A stretch of 11,097 nucleotides of DNA from Roseiflexaceae bacterium (GCA_014381165.1 JACMIM010000803.1:1-11097), one strand, 5' to 3'. Positions 1-6,245 are shown, counted from the stretch's first letter. The notes: generated by a model from the letters alone, not told the origin. Translations and numbers: made by a program.

Positions 1-1
1 G

Positions 2-760
2 GTTGGCCTGTATTTCGACCCCGATGGCAGCTTACCCAATCACGGCCTCGACCCGCTCCAGCCCGAGAACCGCGCCGAGCTTGAGGCCCGCGTCATGAGC
101 GAGCAGGCCGATGCTGGCTTCGCCTTCGATGGCGACGGCGACCGCTTTTTTACAATCGACGATCGTGGGCAGTTTATCGCCGGCGACTATATGACCGCGC
201 TGATGGGCAGCTACCTGCTGGAGAAGCAACCCGGCAGCAAGATCGTCTATGATGTACGCGCATCCTGGGCCGTGCCGGAGATGATCACCGAAAAGGGTGG
301 CACCCCGCTGATCGAACGGGTTGGCCACGCCTTCATCAAGCGGCGCATGGCCGACGAAGGCGCGCTCTATGGCGGCGAGGTCACTGGCCACTACTATTTC
401 AAAGAGTTCTTCTTCGCCGATTCCGGCCTGCTCCCAGCGCTGATTATCTTGGAGATGCTAGCCACCACTGGCAAGCGGCTTTCTGAGTTGCTCGCGCCGC
501 TGGAGGCAAAGTATTTTATCTCCGGCGAGATCAACTCGCGCGTGGCCGATGGCAAGGCCAAAATGCAGGAACTGGCCGAGCGCTACGCCGATGGTAAGAT
601 CGAGCAGCTCGACGGAATCTCGGTTTCCTACCCGACCTGGCACTTCAATGTGCGCGGCTCGAACACCGAGCCGCTGCTGCGCCTCAACCTGGAATCGGTC
701 GCCTCGCCCGAGGAGATGGCGCAAAAGCGCGACGAACTGCTGGCGAGCATTCGCAGCTAA
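2..760 (+). CDS. Phosphomannomutase/phosphoglucomutase, C-terminal part (5' end outside window)
   Basis: This is an alpha-D-phosphohexomutase, a cytosolic enzyme that interconverts hexose 1- and 6-phosphates for nucleotide-sugar and polysaccharide synthesis. The frame is open from base 2, so the gene begins upstream; 252 residues are visible against about 450-460 for the family, and the domain with the phosphoserine is missing. Counting from the first visible residue, it has the PDG-x-LPNH lead-in (7-14), the metal-binding loop DGDGDR (43-48), VGHAFIK (about 107-113), the sugar-binding loop GGEVTGHYYF (124-133; many relatives have Ser where this has Thr) and the phosphate-binding loop RGSNTEP (218-224) near the C terminus. 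The family is clear. Specificity for mannose versus glucose phosphate cannot be decided from this fragment. The first internal ATG, at base 95, is not the start because conserved sequence precedes it. Confidence 0.95.
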   Translation, partial: VGLYFDPDGSLPNHGLDPLQPENRAELEARVMSEQADAGFAFDGDGDRFFTIDDRGQFIAGDYMTALMGSYLLEKQPGSKIVYDVRASWAVPEMITEKGGTPLIERVGHAFIKRRMADEGALYGGEVTGHYYFKEFFFADSGLLPALIILEMLATTGKRLSELLAPLEAKYFISGEINSRVADGKAKMQELAERYADGKIEQLDGISVSYPTWHFNVRGSNTEPLLRLNLESVASPEEMAQKRDELLASIRS

Positions 761-877
761 CCAGCGTTCCCACCATAGCAGGGTGTAGGGTTCAGGGGCT
801 TCGGGATCAGGAGCCGGATCGCATTCTGACGCAGCGTTTTGAAAAGAATGTGACTCACTACGACTGCACCTTGCGAT

Positions 878-909
878 AAGACACCAAGATTTTACGATCT
901 TGGTGTCTT
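878..909. terminator. 13-bp hairpin with arms aagacaccaagat / atcttggtgtctt
   Basis: Arms at 878-890 and 897-909 are perfectly complementary around a 6-base loop. It lies 118 bases past the mutase stop codon, so it may terminate that transcript, although no long T run follows. The same 13-base arm recurs in the hairpin at 6983-7024, so it also belongs to a dispersed extragenic repeat family. The rest of 761-933 shows no gene I can support. Confidence 0.5.
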
Positions 910-933
910 CGTGTCGTGGTGGGGTAAAAATAA

Positions 934-1096
934 TAGGAGTCACGCAGTCGCTCAAGAGCTTTCATGTCACCTGCGGCGGGCAAGCAAACAACTCATAATT
1001 GTTTCGTTTTTTAGTGCTTTGCACTAAAAAACGAAACAAAAAAAGATAGATTTCCCGTACTGCCGCAGGCCGAAGTCGCCAACTGCGTAAGTTCTA
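934..1096 (+). mobile_element. MITE-like element, copy A (163 bp)
   Basis: This is a short repeat that aligns along its whole length, with about one gap, to 3281-3442; by eye roughly four fifths of bases match. Its ends are imperfect inverted repeats: taggagtcacgcagt at 934-948 against the complement of 1082-1096, 12 of 15 matching. It is flanked directly by AATAA on both sides (929-933 and 1097-1101), as expected of a 5-bp target duplication. Inside are a second inverted pair (cctgcggc at 970-977 with gccgcagg at 1062-1069) and a perfect 19-bp central hairpin (999-1017 with 1021-1039, loop ttt). It encodes nothing convincing. I infer a non-autonomous element moved by a DDE transposase encoded elsewhere; the family is not identified. 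Confidence 0.75.
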
Positions 1097-1115
1097 AATA
1101 AGTTGAAAAATAGCG

Positions 1116-1124
1116 TGCTATAAT
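1116..1124 (+). promoter_or_regulatory. Extended -10 promoter TGCTATAAT
   Basis: A perfect TGn-TATAAT extended -10 box lies 32 bases before the start codon at 1156. A consensus -35 is not present: at 17-bp spacing it would fall on the right end of MITE copy A and its target duplication (about 1096-1101). The insertion may therefore have replaced or moved the original upstream promoter element. Confidence 0.55.
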
Positions 1125-1155
1125 TTGCGCATCTGTACAGCAAAGGTGTGTTGGT

Positions 1156-1926
1156 ATGTTCAAAGTTCTGTGGCGCTCGCTCAAAGATCTATTTGATGAA
1201 ATGCTACTGCTGATCATGGTGAACGTGATCTGGTGTGTTATGTGCTTGCCGCTGCTGGCGCTTGCTATCGTCGCCGTGATTCAGGGCGATACTTTTTTCG
1301 CAACGCTGATCGCATTCCTGGCGGTGCTGCCGCTCGGCCCGGCCAATGGCGGCTTGTACACGATCGCGCAACGGGTGATCGAGGGCCGCACCAGCAAAAT
1401 CGCCGACTTCTTTGCCGGCGTGAAGGCCACTGCCAAGTTAGGCTGGAAAATCTACGGGCTGTGGATGTTCGTACTGGTAACACTGCTCTTCAACATGTCG
1501 TTCTATGCCAGCCTGTCCAATACGGTGGGCGCGTTCCTTCTGGTATTATTTCTCTACCTCACCGCGATCTGGTTCGCTGTACTGATCTACATCGGCCCAC
1601 TAATGATCGTGCAGACCGACAAGAGCATCAAGCTGATCGCCCGCAACGCCGCGCTGATGACCTTTGGTCGCCCATTGTTCACGCTGGTGACGCTGATCCT
1701 CATGACGCTGATCGTCGGTGTGTCGGTGGGTTTTACACTGGTGCTGCTGCCAGCGCTGATCATGTTTAGTTTTCTGGCGGTCTGGAGCTTCCGCGCCACC
1801 ACCAAGCTGATCGAGGACGCCGACGAGCGCCGACGACTGGCAGAGGAGAAAGCAGCCACTGCCGTCGGCGGGCCGCGCTATAGCAGCGACAAAGGCCGCG
1901 GCGGCCAGATCAAGCCGCGCGAGTAG
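1156..1926 (+). CDS. DUF624/YesL-like integral membrane protein
   Basis: A 256-residue polytopic membrane protein. Hydrophobic segments lie at about 16-42, 45-60, 98-118, 122-150 and 171-212 (probably two passes). The stretch around 59-90, with GPA followed by an amphipathic segment and DFF, resembles the conserved core of the DUF624 (YesL) family, which has no established biochemical role and in Firmicutes often sits with carbohydrate-uptake genes. The C-terminal 45 residues (from about 213) are charged, ending in a basic Gly-rich tail, and are likely cytoplasmic. The start is supported by an AAAGG ribosome site at 1142-1146 and the extended -10 at 1116. The next gene follows after 100 bases on the same strand and may be co-transcribed. 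The family assignment is by motif resemblance only. Confidence 0.7.
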   Translation: MFKVLWRSLKDLFDEMLLLIMVNVIWCVMCLPLLALAIVAVIQGDTFFATLIAFLAVLPLGPANGGLYTIAQRVIEGRTSKIADFFAGVKATAKLGWKIYGLWMFVLVTLLFNMSFYASLSNTVGAFLLVLFLYLTAIWFAVLIYIGPLMIVQTDKSIKLIARNAALMTFGRPLFTLVTLILMTLIVGVSVGFTLVLLPALIMFSFLAVWSFRATTKLIEDADERRRLAEEKAATAVGGPRYSSDKGRGGQIKPRE

Positions 1927-1944
1927 GAGTTCCGCTCCGTAATC

Positions 1945-1992
1945 ACGAAGGCGCGAAGACGCAAAGTTTAGATCAGAAGCTTCGCATCTTCG
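1945..1992. repeat. Imperfect inverted repeat of the cgaagacgcaaag type
   Basis: The gap between the membrane-protein gene and the DUF11 gene carries cgaagacgcaaag (1954-1966) opposed by cttcgcatcttcg (1980-1992), 11 of 13 positions complementary. The preceding cacgaaggcg makes it look like a decayed relative of the gacaccaag-type extragenic repeats at 878-909 and 6983-7024. Its function is unknown. Confidence 0.35.
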
Positions 1993-2026
1993 TAGTTAAT
2001 CGGATAGCCGCAATTAGGAGATCATC

Positions 2027-3256
2027 ATGCTCGCCACTCGATTCATTCCTAACTGGCGCAAGCAGCTATTTCTGGCCTGCACGATTGCGCTGCTTGTGCT
2101 GGCCGCACTACTCGTGCTGCGCGACACGCCGGCCCAAGCACAGGGCCAGTTGCGGTTGGAGATCACCAAGCAGCTTGAGGGCAGTGATCTGATTCGGGTC
2201 GGCCAGGAGATGACCTTCACCATTCGCATTCGCAATACCGGCAGCGTGACCGTCACGACACTTCCACTGCTCGACCGCTACGATGCGTCGATTTTGCAGT
2301 TTCGTCGCAGTGATCCGCCCTTCTCGGCGCACGCCGAGGCAACGGGCCTGATCACCTGGACGAACCTAGCCACGAACACGCTGCTCGGCCCACTTGCGCC
2401 CGGCGGCGAGTTCGTCGTAACTACGGTGTTCCGCGCGATCCGCGCCACACCCGCGACGGTCAATTTTGCCGAGATTGGTGCAGCCCAGGGCGCGAGCGGC
2501 GAAACCGGCGGCGGCGAGGACGACAGCGACAGAGCTGGAGCCGAGGGCGGGCGCGTGATTGTTTTCAAAGGCCTGCCGCCAGGGCAGGTGGCTCAAGTCG
2601 GTAGGCCGATCACCTTCACGCTGAGTGTGCGCAATGACGGTGCCGCCGACTTGGTCAAACTGCCGGTCGAGGACATCTTCAATGCCGAATACCTGGCCTT
2701 TTTCAGCGCCGACCCGCCACCATCAAGCATCGGCCCCGACCGCCTGAAGTGGGATGACCTGCTGCCATTGCTTGGCCGCACGCGCCTGCGCCCGAATGAG
2801 GTGCTGACGGTGACAACGGTGTTTACGGCGCTTCAAGCGTTCGATGGCGCGGGCATCAACCGCGCTGGTGCGGTCGACGTTCAGGACGAGTTTCAAAACC
2901 AGGTTGCGGCACCACGCCAGGATGATGTGCCCGTGCGTATTCTGGCCGAGCAACCTGGAGTAACCGCCACGCCCGCGCTGCCAACGCGGCCAACGCCCGC
3001 GCCGACCGAGCAACCCGCCGAGGCCACGCCGGCACCGACTGTACCGGCAATTCTTACGCCAACTGCGGCGACCACGCCAACTGCGGCGACCACGCCAACC
3101 GCTACCCTGCTTCCGACAAGCCCAAGTGACCAACCGGCAAACGATACGCCTGCGTCATTGCCCAGTGCGGGCGGCCCGCTGTTGTGGCCTGGCTGGCTGC
3201 TGCTTGGCCTGGCGCTGCTAATCGGCGGCGGGCTTGTGTATGCAAGGCGCAGTTAG
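2027..3256 (+). CDS. Surface protein with two DUF11 domains, Pro/Thr stalk and sorting-signal-like C terminus
   Basis: A 409-residue exported protein. The N terminus is a signal peptide or anchor: basic residues at 6-12, a hydrophobic core at about 13-31, and a possible cleavage site near AQA (36-38). Two related beta-sandwich modules of the DUF11/conserved-repeat type follow, at about 41-150 and 178-305. Each has a GQ/GR-x-x-TFT motif, an R-N-x-G turn, and a late TVTTVF or VVTTVF strand. A Gly/Asp/Glu-rich linker (about 151-177) joins them. A Pro/Thr/Ala stalk (about 306-377) leads to LPSAG (378-382), a hydrophobic segment (about 385-405) and a terminal ARRS, the layout of a sortase-type signal, although LPSAG is not the classic LPXTG. 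A plain membrane anchor is the alternative. AGGAG at 2016-2020 supports the start. The role is probably adhesive or structural; no ligand can be inferred. Confidence 0.85.
   Translation: MLATRFIPNWRKQLFLACTIALLVLAALLVLRDTPAQAQGQLRLEITKQLEGSDLIRVGQEMTFTIRIRNTGSVTVTTLPLLDRYDASILQFRRSDPPFSAHAEATGLITWTNLATNTLLGPLAPGGEFVVTTVFRAIRATPATVNFAEIGAAQGASGETGGGEDDSDRAGAEGGRVIVFKGLPPGQVAQVGRPITFTLSVRNDGAADLVKLPVEDIFNAEYLAFFSADPPPSSIGPDRLKWDDLLPLLGRTRLRPNEVLTVTTVFTALQAFDGAGINRAGAVDVQDEFQNQVAAPRQDDVPVRILAEQPGVTATPALPTRPTPAPTEQPAEATPAPTVPAILTPTAATTPTAATTPTATLLPTSPSDQPANDTPASLPSAGGPLLWPGWLLLGLALLIGGGLVYARRS
3056..3105 (+). repeat. 18-bp tandem repeat in the stalk-coding region
   Basis: The unit acgccaactgcggcgacc occurs exactly at 3056-3073 and 3074-3091, and a third partial, diverged unit begins at 3092. 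It encodes TPTAAT repeats of the surface-protein stalk. Being in frame, gain or loss of units would change stalk length without a frameshift. Confidence 0.85.
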
Positions 3257-3280
3257 TGGCCGGGATCGTGCTTACATAGC

Positions 3281-3442
3281 CAGCAGTTACGCAGTTGCCC
3301 AAGCGTTTTCATTTCGCCTGCGGCGGGCAAGCAAATACCTCATCATTGTTTCGTTGTTTGGTGCGTTGCACCAAACAACGAAACAAAAAACATAGATATT
3401 CCGTGCTGCCGCAGGCTGAAGTCGCCAACTGCGGAAGTCCTA
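3281..3442 (+). mobile_element. MITE-like element, copy B (162 bp)
   Basis: This is the second copy of the element at 934-1096, in the same orientation. Its ends at 3281-3297 and 3426-3442 match in 13 of 17 positions when one is complemented, and suggest the consensus end TAGGACTTACGCAGTTG. It is flanked by ATAGC (3276-3280) and ATAGT (3443-3447), a 4-of-5 match that fits a slightly decayed 5-bp target duplication. The inner arms cctgcggc and gccgcagg are conserved (3318-3325 and 3408-3415). The central 19-bp hairpin (3346-3364 with 3368-3386) is perfect and differs from copy A by two compensated base pairs. No transposase is encoded. Confidence 0.75.
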
Positions 3443-3504
3443 ATAGTGTAGGACGGCTTGTTTTGCTTGGTGATTCGCTCGTAGACAGAAGAAAGAGGAG
3501 AAGT

Positions 3505-4062
3505 ATGCACAAACGCATCGAACGCCTGCTAACCGGCCTGGGAATGACAGTTGTGCTCAGCGGAAGTTTCTTTGGGGTGGCGAGTGCTCAAGCGGGCGAG
3601 GGTTCGCGTGAATACCAAGCGCGTGAATTGCGCCTCGATTACGCGCCCGCTACAGCATCAGCAGCCCCTGCGTCCTCGCCTGCAACTGCGCCATCAGAAA
3701 CCCTACGGCTCTTCATTCCAATCGTCACTTCGGCTCCTAGCGTGGATATTCAATTTGCCAGTGCGCGGGACGCAGAGGACAACCTGGTCAATCCGTCCAA
3801 TACCATCGCCTTTGGAACGACCAGCCTTGAGTACGATATTCTTTTACTTGGCACAAAAGGTCGAAGTATTCGGCGGGAATGGACAATCAATGGTGCCCGT
3901 GAGCCTGGCCTTGATCGCACGAGCACGGCGATTGACGACGCGGAGATTCAGGGCGGCTCGATCGTTTTCACCGATGGATCAAGCCTCGATCGCGGCACCT
4001 ATACACTGATTGTTTATATTGACGATGTGGTATTCAAAGAGGCCACCGCAACTATTCAATAA
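3505..4062 (+). CDS. Small secreted protein of unknown function
   Basis: I do not recognise a named family. The 185-residue product has a basic N terminus, a hydrophobic core at about 8-25 and a signal-peptidase-like ASA-QA site at 27-30. An Ala/Pro/Ser-rich linker (about 47-65) and a hydrophobic RLFIPIV segment (68-74) come next. The C-terminal domain (about 78-185) looks like a beta-sandwich: alternating strands, EWTING (125-130), and a closing GTYTLIVYIDDVVF (164-177), a pattern typical of extracellular Ig-like modules. The start is set by AGGAG at 3496-3500, four bases before the ATG, and by the signal peptide. A longer frame runs upstream through MITE copy B but lacks any such support. 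An extracellular or periplasmic location is inferred. Confidence 0.75.
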   Translation: MHKRIERLLTGLGMTVVLSGSFFGVASAQAGEGSREYQARELRLDYAPATASAAPASSPATAPSETLRLFIPIVTSAPSVDIQFASARDAEDNLVNPSNTIAFGTTSLEYDILLLGTKGRSIRREWTINGAREPGLDRTSTAIDDAEIQGGSIVFTDGSSLDRGTYTLIVYIDDVVFKEATATIQ

Positions 4063-4099
4063 GGCTTACTAGTAGAGCAAAGAGCAATTGCATTGATCT

Positions 4100-4143
4100 C
4101 CGCACCCCTACCCCTCTCCGGGTGGGAGCGGGCTGGGGTGCGG
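4100..4143. repeat. GC-rich extragenic hairpin (ccgcacccc / ggggtgcgg)
   Basis: Nine-base perfect outer arms (4100-4108 and 4135-4143) enclose imperfect inner C-rich and G-rich arms. It lies 38 bases past the stop of the secreted-protein gene, in the gap where that gene converges on the small minus-strand gene, so it could end plus-strand transcription. Sequences of this cccctctcc...gggag type are common extragenic repeats in many bacteria. Confidence 0.5.
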
Positions 4144-4179
4144 GGCCGGTACGGACCAGTGTCTTTACTCTTCGCTATA

Positions 4180-4217
4180 GACACGCGACCGCAGGTTACT
4201 GCCCGCCGTCGCGTGTC
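4180..4217 (-). terminator. 10-bp hairpin after the small minus-strand gene
   Basis: GACACGCGAC (4180-4189) is perfectly complementary to GTCGCGTGTC (4208-4217), with a smaller gcag/ctgc stem inside the 18-base loop. It starts 10 bases past the stop codon of the minus-strand frame ending at 4228. No clear U run follows, so classic intrinsic termination is uncertain. Confidence 0.45.
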
Positions 4218-4227
4218 GTTCTCCGCG

Positions 4228-4434
4228 CTAGCGGTTCTGACAGGGCTGCGGTACCTGCTCGTGGGTGCCGCAAACACGCAACTCCAGCTTACGCGCTCCC
4301 AGCCTGCCAAAGGCCTCGTCAATCAGTCGATCGATCAATGCAGTTTGTGCAGGCAGTGTCGGCGCGTGGATCTCGGCGTAGTAGCTGCGCGCCGCTGTTG
4401 CGACAAGCGTTGTCTGCTCCTGGCGTTGTATCAT
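4228..4434 (-). CDS. Possible 68-residue protein of unknown function
   Basis: No family is recognised. The case for a real gene rests on context. On the minus strand the ATG at 4434 is preceded by AAAGGAG ending nine bases before it, one of the best ribosome sites in the window. The frame occupies an otherwise empty stretch, and a hairpin (4180-4217) follows its stop. The product starts MIQRQEQ, has a probable amphipathic helix at about 31-50 (ALIDRLIDEAFGRLGARKLE), and ends with two cysteines in the last 15 residues. It has no signal peptide or membrane segment. It is divergent from the BON-domain gene at 4572. The same frame extends upstream to 4494 but without ribosome-site support. It could still be a chance frame. 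Confidence 0.5.
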   Translation of the reverse strand: MIQRQEQTTLVATAARSYYAEIHAPTLPAQTALIDRLIDEAFGRLGARKLELRVCGTHEQVPQPCQNR

Positions 4435-4533
4435 GAGTTCCCACTCCTTTACTGTAGGTACGTTGTAGCATATTTGTGCGACATGTAGCGTCACATCGCT
4501 GGCACGTTCTCTGCATCTGTGTGTATGTATGAT

Positions 4534-4553
4534 ACGCCGGCGACGGCGTTTTT
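4534..4553 (+). promoter_or_regulatory. Hairpin plus T run just upstream of the BON-domain gene
   Basis: acgccg (4534-4539) pairs with cggcgt (4544-4549) around the loop gcga, and five T residues follow (4549-4553). This is the shape of a short intrinsic terminator, placed 18 bases before a start codon, so it could act as an attenuator or a read-through barrier. The stem is only six base pairs. A TATGAT -10-like box at 4528-4533 lies next to it without a clear -35. Confidence 0.3.
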
Positions 4554-4571
4554 GTTACACAAGGAGCGATT

Positions 4572-5237
4572 ATGACCGAGCGCAGCAGCGACCCAAGCAC
4601 AAACACGCCGCTCAACCCTGCCGAGCCAGAGGGCGCGGATAAAGTGCGCCAACTGATGGGCGAGCGCCGCCAGGAAGATCAAAGCGCGATTGTCGACTAC
4701 AGTGAGATCGACTCGCTCCACGCCGCGACGCCGACTGAACTTGCCGAGGGCGAGCCGAGCGAAAGCTTGGAGAATGAGCGCCAGACCGGCGGCGAGATCG
4801 ATAGCTTGGACATGCTGACCGAGCAGGAGCTGCGGGCCGACGAAACCAACGATCCAATCGAAGCGATCGAGGAAGGCTACACCTACGTGCCGCCGATCGA
4901 CCCGCCGGTCGTGCCGGGCGACCCAGGCGATTATGATACCGCACGGGTCGCCAGCGGCTTCGCTGGGTCGAGCCTCGACGAAGCCTACAACGTGGATACC
5001 CACAGCGAATTCGTGCCCGCCGACGACGAAATGGTGGCGCGTGTGCGCGATGCCCTGCGCGCCGACAGCAGTACGAACGCCTTTGCCGCCCGCATTACGA
5101 TTGCAGCACGCGAGGGCATTATCACACTGCGCGGGCGTGTAGACGACATGGTCGACAGCGACAATGCACTGGCCGTGGCAGGTTATGTCGAAGGGGTCGA
5201 GGACGTGGTAGATGAGATCGAGGTGCGGGGGATGTAA
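4572..5237 (+). CDS. Acidic protein with C-terminal BON domain
   Basis: A 221-residue, strongly acidic, soluble protein. The last 70 residues (about 151-220) form a BON domain: a helix with VRDAL, the strand pair ITIAAREGIITLRGRV, a helix ending VEGVEDVVDEI, and a closing valine-rich strand. BON domains are proposed to bind phospholipid surfaces and occur in OsmY-type stress proteins and in large membrane complexes. OsmY proteins are exported, but this one has no signal peptide or membrane segment, so a cytoplasmic location is likely. The N-terminal 150 residues are low-complexity and probably disordered, with a repeated motif EIDSL-x3-T-x2-EL at 45-57 and EIDSL-x2-LT-x2-EL at 75-87. AAGGAG at 4561-4566 supports the start. 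A second in-frame stop follows immediately. Function is inferred only at the level of the domain. Confidence 0.85.
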   Translation: MTERSSDPSTNTPLNPAEPEGADKVRQLMGERRQEDQSAIVDYSEIDSLHAATPTELAEGEPSESLENERQTGGEIDSLDMLTEQELRADETNDPIEAIEEGYTYVPPIDPPVVPGDPGDYDTARVASGFAGSSLDEAYNVDTHSEFVPADDEMVARVRDALRADSSTNAFAARITIAAREGIITLRGRVDDMVDSDNALAVAGYVEGVEDVVDEIEVRGM

Positions 5238-5244
5238 TAGACGG

Positions 5245-5300
5245 AACCGCAGAACTGTAGAACCGCAGAAGCGGTTCTGCGGTTCTACAGTTCTGCGGTT
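5245..5300. terminator. Perfect 26-bp hairpin between convergent genes
   Basis: The arms at 5245-5270 and 5275-5300 are perfectly complementary around the loop gcgg, with partial pairing extending outward. It fills the gap between the BON-domain stop (5237) and the end of cysK (5313), so it probably terminates both transcripts. Each arm contains the word aaccgcagaa twice, which gives an internally repetitive stem typical of mobile extragenic hairpins. No poly-T tract is seen. Confidence 0.7.
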
Positions 5301-5312
5301 CTGCGGTTCTAG

Positions 5313-6245
5313 CTAGGCTTCTTCAGAGTACAGCGCCGTGCTGAGGTAGCGCTCGCCATTGCTGGGCACGATAAACACGATCATCTTGCCGGCGTTCTCG
5401 GGGCGGCGGGCCACCTGAAGGGCGGCGACGGCGGCTGCGCCCGAGCTGATGCCAACCATCAGGCCCTCCTCGCGGGCCAGGCGGCGGGCCATCGCAAAGG
5501 CTTCGTCGTTGCCAACCTGAACAATCTCATCCAGTATGTTGGTGTTGAGCACCTCCGGCACGAAGCCTGCGCCGATGCCTTGAATTTTATGCGGGCTTGG
5601 CTTGCCGCCCGACAGCACTGGCGAGGCTGCTGGCTCGACCGCGATCGCCTTGAACTCTGGCTTGCGCATCTTGATCACCTCGGCTACGCCGGTGATCGTG
5701 CCGCCGGTGCCCACGCCAGCGATCAAGAAGTCAATTTGGCCGTCGGTATCCTTCCACAGCTCGACGGCAGTGGTTTCACGGTGAATGGCCGAATTGGCCC
5801 CATTCTTGAACTGCTGCGGAATCCACGAGTTGGGCGTTTCGGCGGCAATCGCCTCGGCTTGGTTGATCGCACCACGCATGCCTTCCGGCCCAGGTGTCAA
5901 CACGAGTTCCGCACCAAAGCCACGCAGCAGCTTGCGCCGCTCGACACTCATGGTTTCTGGCATACACAGAATAATCCGGTAGCCCTTGGCAGCAGCCACA
6001 AGCGCCAGACCAATGCCGGTGTTGCCACTGGTCGGCTCGACAATCACAGTCTTGCCAGGGGTAATCTTGCCCGCCCGCTCGGCGTCCTCGATCATCGCCA
6101 GGCCGATGCGATCCTTCACGCTGCTGGCTGGGTTGAAGAATTCCAGCTTGGCCAGCACAGTCGCATGCGTATCATTGACGTTGTTCAGCCGAACCAGCGG
6201 CGTGTTGCCAATCAGCTCGGTGATGCTATTATAGATGCGAGCCAT
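5313..6245 (-). CDS. cysK: Cysteine synthase (O-acetylserine sulfhydrylase)
   Basis: A PLP enzyme of the cytosol that makes L-cysteine from O-acetylserine and sulfide. The 310-residue length is normal. Key features: the GNTPLVRL entry motif (13-20); the PLP-binding lysine K44 in SSVKDR (41-46); the substrate loop TSGNTG (72-77); the phosphate-binding GTGGTITG (179-186); and GISSGA (265-270), whose serine contacts the PLP ring nitrogen. One oddity is KNGANSAIH (147-155), where most relatives have NPANP. The start at 6245 is chosen because GGGGGA precedes it by six bases and a near-consensus promoter lies at 6292-6320. A frame start at 6320 would fall inside that promoter. It is monocistronic in this window and converges on the BON-domain gene. 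A cystathionine beta-synthase-like or CysM role is less likely given the motifs. Confidence 0.95.
   Translation of the reverse strand: MARIYNSITELIGNTPLVRLNNVNDTHATVLAKLEFFNPASSVKDRIGLAMIEDAERAGKITPGKTVIVEPTSGNTGIGLALVAAAKGYRIILCMPETMSVERRKLLRGFGAELVLTPGPEGMRGAINQAEAIAAETPNSWIPQQFKNGANSAIHRETTAVELWKDTDGQIDFLIAGVGTGGTITGVAEVIKMRKPEFKAIAVEPAASPVLSGGKPSPHKIQGIGAGFVPEVLNTNILDEIVQVGNDEAFAMARRLAREEGLMVGISSGAAAVAALQVARRPENAGKMIVFIVPSNGERYLSTALYSEEA

Noticed and set aside
458..955. Minus-strand frame opposite the phosphohexomutase
   Set aside because: It is a shadow of a clearly conserved gene on the other strand and runs into the extragenic repeat.
999..1039. Intrinsic terminator at the MITE hairpin
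   Set aside because: On the plus strand the stem is followed by A residues, and on the minus strand by mixed sequence, so there is no U tract in either direction.
3056..3091. Short CRISPR-like or minisatellite repeat
   Set aside because: The units are contiguous with no spacers and lie in frame in a Thr/Pro stalk, so this is a coding tandem repeat.
3295..3504. Upstream in-frame extension of the secreted-protein gene from a TTG at 3295
   Set aside because: It would translate MITE copy B, has no ribosome site, and would bury the signal peptide that begins at 3505.
4093..4488. Plus-strand frames of 131 and 104 residues between the secreted-protein and BON genes
   Set aside because: They run through extragenic hairpins, have no ribosome site, and compete with the better-supported minus-strand frame.
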